64,000 nt of DNA from assembly GCA_965247665.1 (NCBI GenBank), contig CBDFHH010000003.1, forward strand, positions 601,126-665,125. The letters are read 5' to 3'. The notes beneath the pieces were generated by a model. That model was not told the origin of the DNA, searched no databases, and saw nothing but the letters and a program-made list of their open reading frames with translations. The position numbers and the translations under genes were made by a program. Shown piece by piece: positions 7,345-16,234 of the stretch. The first letter of the stretch is position 1; each line of letters begins with the position of its first letter. The DNA comes from CAUZWH01 sp965247665 (GTDB lineage Bacteria > Pseudomonadota > Alphaproteobacteria > SHVV01).

Positions 7345-9045
7345 CTAGATATCGCTGTCAGCGAGGTGGAGGCCGGCGATGAACCCGAACGTCATGGCCG
7401 GCCCTAGATTGATCCCGCTGCCTGGATAGTTGCCTCCCATGATACTCGTCATGTCGTTACCAACCGCATAGAGGCCGAGGATCGGTTCTTTATTCTCACG
7501 CAGTACCCGGCCGTTTCGGTCGGTCCCAACACCCACGAACGTTCCGAGATCGCCGGGCAGCACCTTGACCGCGTAAAAGGGCGCCCGTTCGATCGGCGCA
7601 ACGCACGGGTTGGGCCGATGTCGAGCATCACCCTGGAAGCGGTTGTAAGCTGTGCTGCCCCGGCCGAACTCGGGATCCTCTCCGTTCTGTGCAAACCGAT
7701 TGAAGGTCACGATTGTGGCGATGAGCCCCTGCGAGTCGATCCCGGCGCTGTTGGCAAGCTCCGTTATCGACCTTGCGCGCAAAAGGTATCCGGAATGCAC
7801 ATGGCGTTGCAGCGGAAATGGCGCCGGTCGGGCAATGCCCAGTCCGTAGCGGCGTATAGTGCGGTGGTCGCAGATAAGAAATGCCGCGGCTTCGGCGCCT
7901 GAGGGAACCGCCCTAAACAGCGCGCGGATGACGTCGTGGTAGGAATCGGCCTCGTTAACGAAGCGAACCCCTGCGCTGGTGACGGCAATTACACCGGGCT
8001 TGCTGCGATCCACAAAATGAGGGAATACGCCTTCGCTGCCATTCGACCGCACGACCCGCGATACGGGAACCCAGGCGGCGGCATCGGACAAGCCGCGGGT
8101 CATCTGGCCGCCAACCGATTCGGCCAGGGTTAGACCATCCCCCGTATTGCCGGGTGCTGCTCCCGACAAATGCTCGCCGTTGCCGGATGCGTGAGGATAG
8201 AACAATTGCCGGCGTGTCGAATCGTGGGAGAAACCACCACACGCAAGGACGACGCCGCGGCGCGAGGTAATCTTTACCGCACGTCCACTCCGCTCGACGA
8301 TCGCGCCGGTAATTCTGCCGTCACCGACGAGGAGCTCGCGTACCGGTGATCCAAGCCACAGCGGAATGCCGAGATCGAATACTGATTTAGCGAGACGAGC
8401 GGCGAGCGCATTGCCATTGGTCAGCCGCATCGGTCGACCGTAGAGACGCATGTCTTTGAGATGTCGGAGCAACTGCCAGCCCACGTAGATCGCCGACGAC
8501 AAAGACCTCCGCGCGCGGACAAAGTGGTACACATTATGGGCACCAATCATTACGCCCCCCAATGTTTGCTCTCTTATCGGCGGCGCGAGATTTGTCACGC
8601 TTGATCCGAGTTTGCGAGCGTCAAAGGGCGTGGCGATGATTGAGCGACCCCCCGCGCTACCGCCCGGCGCGTCCGGATGATAATCAGGAAATAGTGGACC
8701 GGTCTCGAATTTGACCGCCGTATTTTCGGACATGAACTCGACCATACGGGGACCGAAGGTAAGAAATGCTTCGACCTTGTCCTGGTCGAAGTTGTTACCC
8801 GCCTCATGCTGCAAATACGTCCGTGCCATCTCAATCGAGTCGTCAATGCCTGCCGCACGACTAATCGGATTGCAAGGAATCCAGAGCCACCCTCCCGATC
8901 GGGCCGTCGTGCCTCCGAATACCTCTTGTTTCTCCGCGACGATGACGTCTTGGCCGTTCAGTCGAGCCGTGATCGCGGCTGACAGGCCACCCGCGCCAGA
9001 GCCGGCGATCAATACATCGCACGTTATTTCATCGAACTCTGACAT
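7345..9045 (-). CDS. FAD-dependent oxidoreductase, fumarate reductase / 3-ketosteroid dehydrogenase-like
   Basis: A 566-residue flavoprotein. The N-terminal dinucleotide motif is DVLIAGSGAGGLSAAITA followed by VAEKQEVFGGTTARSGGWLW, typical of the FAD_binding_2 family (flavocytochrome c, urocanate reductase, 3-oxosteroid 1-dehydrogenase). The C-terminal FAD contact is LYAVGNDMTSIMGGNYPGSG. No heme-binding CxxCH or signal peptide is present, so it is likely cytoplasmic. It converges on the amidase gene with a gap of only 47 bases. It could desaturate a C-C bond or reduce an enoate in the local pathway; the family does not fix the substrate. Confidence 0.85.
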   Translation of the reverse strand: MSEFDEITCDVLIAGSGAGGLSAAITARLNGQDVIVAEKQEVFGGTTARSGGWLWIPCNPISRAAGIDDSIEMARTYLQHEAGNNFDQDKVEAFLTFGPRMVEFMSENTAVKFETGPLFPDYHPDAPGGSAGGRSIIATPFDARKLGSSVTNLAPPIREQTLGGVMIGAHNVYHFVRARRSLSSAIYVGWQLLRHLKDMRLYGRPMRLTNGNALAARLAKSVFDLGIPLWLGSPVRELLVGDGRITGAIVERSGRAVKITSRRGVVLACGGFSHDSTRRQLFYPHASGNGEHLSGAAPGNTGDGLTLAESVGGQMTRGLSDAAAWVPVSRVVRSNGSEGVFPHFVDRSKPGVIAVTSAGVRFVNEADSYHDVIRALFRAVPSGAEAAAFLICDHRTIRRYGLGIARPAPFPLQRHVHSGYLLRARSITELANSAGIDSQGLIATIVTFNRFAQNGEDPEFGRGSTAYNRFQGDARHRPNPCVAPIERAPFYAVKVLPGDLGTFVGVGTDRNGRVLRENKEPILGLYAVGNDMTSIMGGNYPGSGINLGPAMTFGFIAGLHLADSDI

Positions 9046-9261
9046 AGCTCGTCTTAATTCAAGCTCGCCACAATGCGTTTTCGCCGACCGAGATCGGACG
9101 GATCGGCGTCATCTTTGGCAAAGCGTAATCCGCCGTCGCGATCAAGGTGCATGATCGGCGAGATTACCAAATGTATCGCGTTGAGGAAGTAGTTGACACA
9201 ACCCAACGCGGGCACGTCCTTGTTGAAGAAACCAGATATTCTGGGCGGAACATCAGTGAAT

Positions 9262-9624
9262 TGGTTGTACAGCCACGGCAGCAGTTCCTCGACTGACTTG
9301 GCACGCCGCAGATAGGGCGGCAGGATCGAAGAGGTGAAACGGATACGACCGCTGCCGGCTGGCGGTCGCGGACCCGCAGCCGGCGTACGGCAACAGCGCC
9401 GATCTCGGTGTGCACTTCGCGTTCGGCCGGTAACCGTGGCGCACCACACGACGACGCCCGGCTTCATCCGAGAGATCGGCGTGCTCGGCAATGAAAGCCC
9501 CAACCTCAGCCTCAACCGCCTCGGCCAACAAACGTCGAGCACCTGATCGCAGCACTTGCGTCGGTGGATCTTCGATCGAAATTCGCTCTGAATGAGAAAG
9601 TGAAACAACCGTGTCTTCGTGCAT
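9262..9624 (-). pseudogene. IS256-family transposase remnant
   Basis: The start at 9624 follows AAGGAAGGA and encodes an IS256-type N terminus (PTQVLRSGARRLLAEAVEAEVGAFIAEHADL, then RRRVVRHGY). A frameshift near 9400-9440 moves the reading into another frame, which holds the next conserved block, SILPPYLRRAKSVEELLPWLY. Family similarity stops near 9262. The catalytic DDE part is absent, so this is a dead 5' fragment. The remaining ~200 bases down to the FAD gene (9054-9261) are open on the minus strand (ending KRIVASLN), but I do not recognise them. They may be the tail of a gene cut by the IS. Confidence 0.75.
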
Positions 9625-9766
9625 GGCGTATCCTTCCTTCGTGGAAATCGACGACTTTAGCAATCGCCAGGATACGCCGCCCTTGCATCACACCATCACC
9701 AAGATTCAGCTGCTGTAGCTCTCAGCGGACTCCCGCTCTATAACCGGTGGGAATGGGGAAACCGCG

Positions 9767-10639
9767 ATGAAACCGGCTGCGTTTAGTTTCCATGCGCCCG
9801 AACAACTCGACGAGGTACTGGCACTTTTAGCTGAGCATGGTGAGGACGCGCGCATCTTGGCCGGCGGCCAGAGTCTAGTCCCCATGATGAATATGCGATT
9901 ATTGCAGCCCGAGGTGCTGGTCAGCATCAACCGCTGCAGCGAGCTCGACGTCGTGCGCGTTCAAGGAGACGAGTTGGTAGTCGGTGCTTTGGCTCGCCAA
10001 GCGCGCGTCGAAGAGGACGCTCAGGTACGCCGAGGCTGGCCGCTATTGAGCGAGGCGCTCAGTCATGTTGGCGGTCTCGCAAACCGCAACCGCGGCACCG
10101 TCTGCGGCAGCCTCGCTCATGCCGACCCGCTGGCAGAGCTACCGGCGGTGGCGATAGTACTGGACGCGGAGATGGATCTGGTGCGCCAAGCCGGCCGTCG
10201 CCGTGTTTCCGCTTGTGACTTCTTCATTGCCGATCTCACCACCTGCGTCGAACCCGATGAGATGCTTGAGGCCGTACGCTTCCGGAGGCCAAGCCTCGGC
10301 GAGGGCGTTGCCTTCGCCGAGGTCGCCAACCAGGCGCATGGCTTTGCCGTCGCCGGCGTCGCTGCCCGGGTTGGTCTTGCCGGGGATGGCCGCTGCCGGC
10401 TCGCCCACCTCGCTGCTATCGGCGGTGGCCTCACCGCGCGCCGATTGGAGGCCGCCGAACAGGCACTAATCGGCAGCCGGCTCGACGCCGACGTGATCGA
10501 TTCCGCGGTGCGCTGCGCCCGCGATGCCGTCGAACCACCCGACGATGTCCACGCCGACCAAGCCTATCGACGCCATGTCATTGGCGTACTGATCAAGCGG
10601 ACCGTCGTACAGGCGCGCGAGCGCGCCCGCGCCGCGTGA
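9767..10639 (+). CDS. molybdenum hydroxylase FAD-binding subunit, CoxM-like
   Basis: A 290-residue medium subunit of a xanthine dehydrogenase/CO dehydrogenase-type hydroxylase. It would hold FAD and pass electrons from the [2Fe-2S] clusters to an acceptor. The two FAD signatures are visible: AGGQSLVPMMNMR near residue 35 and NRGTVCGSLAHADPLAEL near 110. The C-terminal CO_deh_flav_C domain ends in IKRTVVQARERA. The stop is close to, and partly overlaps, the region where the fused small-large subunit begins, so the two genes form a compact two-gene operon. Confidence 0.9.
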   Translation: MKPAAFSFHAPEQLDEVLALLAEHGEDARILAGGQSLVPMMNMRLLQPEVLVSINRCSELDVVRVQGDELVVGALARQARVEEDAQVRRGWPLLSEALSHVGGLANRNRGTVCGSLAHADPLAELPAVAIVLDAEMDLVRQAGRRRVSACDFFIADLTTCVEPDEMLEAVRFRRPSLGEGVAFAEVANQAHGFAVAGVAARVGLAGDGRCRLAHLAAIGGGLTARRLEAAEQALIGSRLDADVIDSAVRCARDAVEPPDDVHADQAYRRHVIGVLIKRTVVQARERARAA

Positions 10640-10653
10640 GGGAGGCGAAACCT

Positions 10654-13527
10654 GTGCCAGAAACGGTCGAGATCACGTTGAAGGTGAATGGACGTGCCTA
10701 CACGCGCGCCGTCGAGCCACACACCTTGCTGGTGGATTATCTGCGCCACGACTTGCAGCTCAAAGGCACCCACATTGGTTGTGAGCAAGGCGTTTGTGGC
10801 GCCTGCACGGTGCTAATGGACGGCCGCACCGCGCGTAGCTGCTTGCACTTCGCCGCCGCTGTCGAAGATTGCGACATCATGACCGCGGAAGCACTGGCCA
10901 GCGAGTCGGCGCTCCACCCGATTCAGGAAGCTTTCCATCGTAACCACGGACTACAGTGCGGCTACTGCACGCCTGGCATACTGATGACAACCGTCGAACT
11001 ACTACAGCGCAACCCCGACCCCGACGTCGCTGAGATCCGCCAAGCCTTGACCAACAACCTGTGTCGTTGCACCGGCTATCTCAACATCATCAAGTCGGTG
11101 TCTGAAGCCGCGCAACTCCTGCGCCAATCTGACATCGCGCCAGCGAGCCACCCGGAGCTCGCACCCACCAATAACAAGCCTTATGTCGGCCAAGCCATCT
11201 TGCGCCGCGAAGACGAATATCTGCTGCGCTGCAAGGGTCGGTTCGTCGACGATTTGCCGGTGCAGCAAGACACTATCCACGTCGGCTTTGTTTTGAGCCC
11301 CTACGCCCACGCCCGTATCAAGCGGATCGACGCTAGACAGGCGCTGGAGCTTGAAGGCGTGCTCGCGGTGCTGACGGGCGAGGATATGGCCGAGCTAATC
11401 CAGCCGATCATCACCGAGATCGACTTCCCGGGCTACCAATTGCACAGCCGCGACGCGCTGGCCCGCGATAAGGTGCGTTTCGTCGGCGAGCACGTTGCCG
11501 TAGTTTTGGCGGAGGACCTCTACGCGGCGCAGGGTGCGGCCGATTTGGTCGAGGTTGACTACGAGCCCCTGCCGGTCGCAGTCGACCTTGAGACCGCCCA
11601 CCTGCCGGGGGCGCCGCTGGTCCATGAGAAAATAGAAAACAACGTTGTCTACAAGGAAAGTTTTGCCACCGACGGTATCGACGAGGCATTCGCGGGTGGC
11701 GAGCACGTCGTCCGCGAGCGTTTCCGCACGGGCCGCGTTACCGGCGTACCGATCGAGCCGCGCGGTTGCCTCGCGGTGCCTGACCACGTCGGTGATTCGC
11801 TGATCTTCTATTCCTCGACTCAGGTGCCGCATTTGGTTCGCACCGCAATAGCCAGATTTACAGAAATCCCGGAATCACGCCTGCGCGTTGTGGTGCCCGA
11901 AGTCGGTGGCGGCTTCGGCACCAAGGCACAGATCTATACCGAGGAATTCGTCGTGGCGGCCTTGGCGTGGCGCTGGCGCCGCCCGGTCAAGTGGATCCCG
12001 GACCGACGCGAGGAACTCCTCACGTCGATCCACGCGCGCGATCATCTCTACGATGTGGAGCTTTCATTCGACGGGGATGGCATCGTGCACGCGATGCGGC
12101 TCAAGCTCTATACGAACGCTGGCGCCTATTCGAGTCTACCCTTCGGCTGCCAACTGGAGGCGACCGGTGGTGCGCGCATGATTGTCGGCACCTATCGCAT
12201 TCGCAATTACGCGTATGAGTGCTTTGCGATCGCTACCAACACCTGCCCCTCGGGGGCCTACCGCGGCGTTGCCCAGCCCAGCTGCTTTTTTGCACTTGAG
12301 GGGTTGATGGACCGCATCGCGCGTAAGCTCGGTCTCGACCCCGGGGAAGTTAGGCGACGCAACACCATCCGTCCTGAAGACATGCCCTGGACTAACGCGC
12401 TCGGCGTACGCTACGACGCCGGCGGCTATCTTGAGGTGCTGGACCGCGCGCTCAAGATGATCGATTACGAGGGTTTCCGGCAACGCCAGCCGGCCGACCG
12501 CTTGGTCGACGGAAAATATTGCGGCATCGGCATCTGTGCGTTTACAGAAGTCACGGGCACCGGCGCGCCGGGCTGGCGGGTGCGTGGCTTGGTCCGCACG
12601 CCGGGATTCGACAGTGGGCACGTCAGGATAGAGCCGTCTGGCAAGATCACTGCTTTCGTAAGCCACGCTACCAGCGGCCAAAGTCATCTCACCACCTTTG
12701 CCCAAATCGTTGCGGACGCGCTCGGCGCCGACATAGCCGATGTAACGATCGTCGAAGGCGACACCGGCGCCACGCCCTATGGCACTGGCTCATTTGCATC
12801 CCGCAGTGCGATTACCGGGGGTGGTGCGCTAATCCGTGCCTCACGCAAGGTGCACGACAAGATTAGCCGCCTAGCCGGCTATATGCTGGAGGCCGCGCCC
12901 ACGGACATTGTGATCGAAAACGGTCGCGCCCACGTTGCCGGCGTGGAGGATATGGGACACAACTTCGCCGAAATCGCCGAGACTGCGTACTCCATGAATA
13001 AACTTGGCCTGCCGGAGGGAGAAGAATTCGGCCTCGAGGCGACCGACTTCTACGATCCGCCCCTGGTCACGATTGCCAATGGGGTGCACATCTGCACCGT
13101 GAACGTCGATGCCGAGGACGGCCGCGTCGCGATCGATAATTACGTAGTCGTGCACGACTGCGGTCGCATCATCAATCCGCTCGTGGTCGACGGCCAAGTA
13201 CACGGCGCCATCGCGCAGGGGATCGGCGAAGTGCTGATGGAGGAACTGGTTTACGATGCCGAGGGTCAGTTGGTGAATGCGAGCCTGCTCGATTACCTGT
13301 TGCCAACCGTAGGCGACATGCCAGACGTCGAGATCGACCACATAGAGACGCCCTCGGTGGATGGCGAGGGCGGGTTCAAGGGGGTTGGCGAGGGTGGCAT
13401 CGTCGGAGCCGTACCCTGCGTGGCTGGTGCCGTCGCCGACGCGCTCGCTGGCATCGGCGTCAACATCAATAGTATCCCGCTGCGTCCGAGCCTGCTGGTT
13501 TCGTTGATGCGCGAGACCGATCGATAA
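10654..13527 (+). CDS. fused [2Fe-2S] and molybdopterin subunits of a molybdenum hydroxylase (CoxS-CoxL fusion)
   Basis: About 957 residues. The N-terminal 160 residues are a complete small subunit: plant-type cluster CEQGVCGACTVLMDG...C and second cluster CGYCTPG...NLCRCTGY. A linker leads into a full large subunit starting VGQAILRREDEYLL. The large part has the molybdopterin loops GGGFGTKAQ and SGAYRGVAQPS and the catalytic Glu region GVGEGG. AYRGVA is not the AYRCSFR loop of true CO dehydrogenase, so this is a broad-specificity type II form acting on an N-heterocycle or aldehyde. I prefer GTG at 10654, with GGGAGG eight bases upstream, over GTG at 10636. Small and large subunits are normally separate genes. 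Confidence 0.9.
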   Translation: MPETVEITLKVNGRAYTRAVEPHTLLVDYLRHDLQLKGTHIGCEQGVCGACTVLMDGRTARSCLHFAAAVEDCDIMTAEALASESALHPIQEAFHRNHGLQCGYCTPGILMTTVELLQRNPDPDVAEIRQALTNNLCRCTGYLNIIKSVSEAAQLLRQSDIAPASHPELAPTNNKPYVGQAILRREDEYLLRCKGRFVDDLPVQQDTIHVGFVLSPYAHARIKRIDARQALELEGVLAVLTGEDMAELIQPIITEIDFPGYQLHSRDALARDKVRFVGEHVAVVLAEDLYAAQGAADLVEVDYEPLPVAVDLETAHLPGAPLVHEKIENNVVYKESFATDGIDEAFAGGEHVVRERFRTGRVTGVPIEPRGCLAVPDHVGDSLIFYSSTQVPHLVRTAIARFTEIPESRLRVVVPEVGGGFGTKAQIYTEEFVVAALAWRWRRPVKWIPDRREELLTSIHARDHLYDVELSFDGDGIVHAMRLKLYTNAGAYSSLPFGCQLEATGGARMIVGTYRIRNYAYECFAIATNTCPSGAYRGVAQPSCFFALEGLMDRIARKLGLDPGEVRRRNTIRPEDMPWTNALGVRYDAGGYLEVLDRALKMIDYEGFRQRQPADRLVDGKYCGIGICAFTEVTGTGAPGWRVRGLVRTPGFDSGHVRIEPSGKITAFVSHATSGQSHLTTFAQIVADALGADIADVTIVEGDTGATPYGTGSFASRSAITGGGALIRASRKVHDKISRLAGYMLEAAPTDIVIENGRAHVAGVEDMGHNFAEIAETAYSMNKLGLPEGEEFGLEATDFYDPPLVTIANGVHICTVNVDAEDGRVAIDNYVVVHDCGRIINPLVVDGQVHGAIAQGIGEVLMEELVYDAEGQLVNASLLDYLLPTVGDMPDVEIDHIETPSVDGEGGFKGVGEGGIVGAVPCVAGAVADALAGIGVNINSIPLRPSLLVSLMRETDR

Positions 13528-13854
13528 GCCCTAAATCTGTGCGACGGCAGCTAGACTAAACGAACGATTACTACCGCTGCGACGACAGACATGCGCTGTG
13601 ATTGTATTCCAGACAAAAGCCTGATCCGAAGATGCGAAGAAGATTACCCGCGCGCCATTCGCGGTCGTCAGATCGCGTAGCCGACACCCGATACCTGCCC
13701 GATGCCCGATCTCCGATCCCTGTTAATAAGCGGCGACACCAGATGAGCTTCCCGGAGGCCGGTTTTCAGAGGCTTGCGAAGGGCCGACGCCGACCCTCAT
13801 CGAACGTTGGGGCCGGCCTGCGATTTCTCCGCCGGGTCGCAAAGGCCGCCGCGC
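13528..13854. other. intergenic, no gene recognised
   Basis: About 330 bases between convergent genes. Short open frames exist, but none has a ribosome site or a recognisable product. A run of imperfect cccgat repeats lies near 13688-13718. No terminator-grade hairpin was found by eye. Confidence 0.5.
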
Positions 13855-14685
13855 TCAAACCGGAATATCGCCGTCGATCGCCACTCGGTAAAGTCGCCGC
13901 CGCTCGTTCGGGTAGTCGTTAATTGCGTAGTGCTGGGTGCTGCGGTTGTCGAGGAAAGCAACGGTATGCCTCTCCCAGCTCAGACGGAAGGTGAATTCGG
14001 GACGCTCGACCAACCCGCAAAGATAGTCGAGCAGCGGGCGGCTTTCGGCTTCGTCCATATCGGCGAATCTGATGGTGAAATAGGGATTGACGAACAGGAT
14101 CTTGCGCCCGGTCTCCGGATGAGTCCGCACCACCGGGTGAGCGACTTCATTGTAGACCCGAGGATCATCCGCTTGGTTCGAGACGCCGCGCAGACCCCGT
14201 TTCAAACCGGTCGCGCCGAACCCCCTGGCCGCGCTATGCATCGCCCTGAGCGGCTCCAGCATTGCCTGCAGGCCCGGCGACAACGATTCGTAGGTCAGAT
14301 AGGTGTTGGCGAACAGGGTATCCCCGCCGGCGGACGGCACTTCGTCGGCGTAGAGGATCGAGCCCATCACCGGCCGCTCCAGGAAGGTCACATCGCTGTG
14401 CCAATAGCCGCCGATATTGAAGGCGTCGCCCGGCAGCTTGAGGACCTCGAGCACGTATTCGTGGTCGGGGATCGCCTGGTGGAAGGGATGGACGTTGAGC
14501 GTGCCGAAGGCCCGGCCGAGCGCGGCGTGTTGCTCGTGCGTCAGGGGCTGGTTGCGGAACACCAGCACCTGGTGTTCGAGCAGCGCCGCACGGATGGCCT
14601 CGCACGTCGCCGTATCGAGCGGTTGCGACAAATCGACACCGCTGACCTCCGCCCCCAACGCCCCGCCGACGCGCTTCGTTTCCAT
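13855..14685 (-). CDS. TauD/TfdA-family Fe(II)/2-oxoglutarate dioxygenase
   Basis: A 276-residue oxygenase that would hydroxylate a small organic acid, sulfonate or ether with decarboxylation of 2-oxoglutarate. The facial triad is visible: His and Asp in YWHSDVTF and the distal His in RSTQHYAINDY, followed by the 2-oxoglutarate-binding Arg (ERRRLYRV). The N-terminal GGALGAEVSGVDLSQPL block is a family signature. ATG at 14685 lies about nine bases after GGAGG, while ATG at 14694 abuts it, so 14685 is the likelier start. It sits downstream of a Pot-like binding protein gene on the same strand and may act on the imported compound. Confidence 0.88.
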   Translation of the reverse strand: METKRVGGALGAEVSGVDLSQPLDTATCEAIRAALLEHQVLVFRNQPLTHEQHAALGRAFGTLNVHPFHQAIPDHEYVLEVLKLPGDAFNIGGYWHSDVTFLERPVMGSILYADEVPSAGGDTLFANTYLTYESLSPGLQAMLEPLRAMHSAARGFGATGLKRGLRGVSNQADDPRVYNEVAHPVVRTHPETGRKILFVNPYFTIRFADMDEAESRPLLDYLCGLVERPEFTFRLSWERHTVAFLDNRSTQHYAINDYPNERRRLYRVAIDGDIPV

Positions 14686-14978
14686 CTTGGTCATCCTCCG
14701 GCCCCCGCAGTTCTCGCGAGCGATTCGACGCCAACGATTCGACGCGAGGAGACGGGCGCGGTCAAGCCACCTCCGTCGTCCGAGGCGATCCCATAGCGGT
14801 GGCGAGACGCGCCAAGCTGGTGTGGGTATCGACCGGCCGAACGGCAAAAAGCACCGGCGCTTTCGGCGAGATTAGAAGCACCTCGCATCGTCTCGGCGCC
14901 TACGGACAGATCGCCTGCAGGCGCGCACTCCGTGATGTTCTTCCTCGAAAAGTAACACGGCGTCGATAGACGCCCCCC

Positions 14979-15005
14979 GCCCCACTCCCGTTGTGGGAGA
15001 GGGGC
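14979..15005. terminator. GC-rich hairpin, possible terminator or dispersed repeat
   Basis: The arms gccccactccc and gggagaggggc (one mismatch) flank a five-base loop, between the binding protein gene and the dioxygenase gene. No T-run follows on either strand. It may be a factor-dependent pause site or one of the dispersed palindromes common in GC-rich alphaproteobacteria. Confidence 0.4.
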
Positions 15006-15090
15006 AGCGAGGGGCGACAACACGTTTCGACGACCGCGAGTTACCAAACAACCACACTATCTCTTGGTTCACGTTATCTCTTGGTTCACG

Positions 15091-16143
15091 TTATCTTTTG
15101 GTTAGCGGCGCCATATCCCGCGTCCACTTTTCCAGCCACGCGGCCTTGTTTTTATTGATCACAGCGTCGTCCAGCACCTTGAGCTGGGCGATCTGCGCGT
15201 CGGTGAGCAGCACCTTCTGGAGCTCGGCGTCCGGCACGACGTTCTTGTTGAGGCAATTCATACGCAAGCCCGCGCAGGTCTGGCCGAGGTTCTTGGCATC
15301 GATGATGAAGTTGAGGAATTCCTTGGCCGCCTCGCGGTGCGGCGCGTTGTTGACCAGCATCAGGATATCGACCTCGGCGACACTCCCCTCCTTCGGGATC
15401 ACGTAGCGCGCCGGCACACCCTGGCCGATGATGACGTTGGCGGTGATTGACAGGATCGGGACCGCCCACATCTCGCCCTGCGCGAACGGCTTCATCATCC
15501 CCACCGAGCCGTCATACTGCAGCACGAAGTTACGCCCCAGCGTCTTGAGCTTGCCGATGCCGCCGTCGACATTGGCCACACCGCCGCCGTAGAGCTGGTT
15601 CATCCAGGCAAGGAAGTGCGAGTTGGCATGCTTGGGCGAGGGCAGAGCGACCTTGTTCTCGAGCCGCGAATCCCAGAGATCCGCCCACGAGGTTACCGGC
15701 CAATCGACCTTGTCGGTCCGATACAAGATCACGTAGGAGTAGAGCCACAAGCCGGCATAGGGGATCTTGCCGTCAATCTTGGGCACGCCGAGCTCATGCA
15801 ACTGATTGAGGTTGGGAATCTCGGCGGGATCGAGCGCTTCCAGGAGGTTGCGGCCCCACAGATCGGCGCCGTAGCCGGTGGTCGCCGTCACCAGGTCGAT
15901 CTGAGGATTGTCCTTCTGGGCGATGACTTGGGCCGAATTGCTAAAGCCGCCGCCGAAGATCAGCTTGACCTTATGGTCGGTCGCCTGCTCGAACGGATCG
16001 ACCCAGGTCTTCTGAAACAATTTGCCGAATTTTCCGCCCCAGGTCGCCAACACGATATCGTCGGCCAGGGTGGCACTTGCAGACCCGACCAAACTCAAAC
16101 CGAACGCCACGGCGAGCGCATATCGCACAAATTTGTATCGCAT
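15091..16143 (-). CDS. ABC transporter periplasmic binding protein, PotD/polyamine-like
   Basis: A 350-residue extracellular binding protein. It starts at ATG 16143, with GGAGG about eight bases upstream, and has a clear signal peptide (MRYKFVRYALAVAFGLSLVG, cleavage after ASATLA). The mature part begins DDIVLATWGGKFGKLFQ, as in the SBP_bac_6/PotD family for polyamines, putrescine-like amines and some organic acids. It belongs with the two permeases at 17378-19139, but an IS630 element now separates it from them. No matching ATPase (PotA) gene is in the window. Because the insertion lies 92 bases before its start, its transcription may depend on a promoter inside or at the edge of the IS. Confidence 0.85.
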   Translation of the reverse strand: MRYKFVRYALAVAFGLSLVGSASATLADDIVLATWGGKFGKLFQKTWVDPFEQATDHKVKLIFGGGFSNSAQVIAQKDNPQIDLVTATTGYGADLWGRNLLEALDPAEIPNLNQLHELGVPKIDGKIPYAGLWLYSYVILYRTDKVDWPVTSWADLWDSRLENKVALPSPKHANSHFLAWMNQLYGGGVANVDGGIGKLKTLGRNFVLQYDGSVGMMKPFAQGEMWAVPILSITANVIIGQGVPARYVIPKEGSVAEVDILMLVNNAPHREAAKEFLNFIIDAKNLGQTCAGLRMNCLNKNVVPDAELQKVLLTDAQIAQLKVLDDAVINKNKAAWLEKWTRDMAPLTKR

Positions 16144-16234
16144 GCTTCGTTCCTCCGGTTCCTGCTGGGTATTTTTTCGTCGTTCGGGGGTTAGTGAAAC
16201 ACGTTTCGGCGACCGGGGGCAATCGTCAGCCCGT

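Noticed and set aside
10654..13527. true aerobic CO dehydrogenase (form I coxL)
   Set aside because: The active-site loop is AYRGVA rather than AYRCSFR, and accessory cox genes are absent.
13774..14796. 340-codon plus-strand frame over the TauD gene
   Set aside because: The minus strand encodes a complete dioxygenase with the HxD...H triad; the plus frame has no family features.
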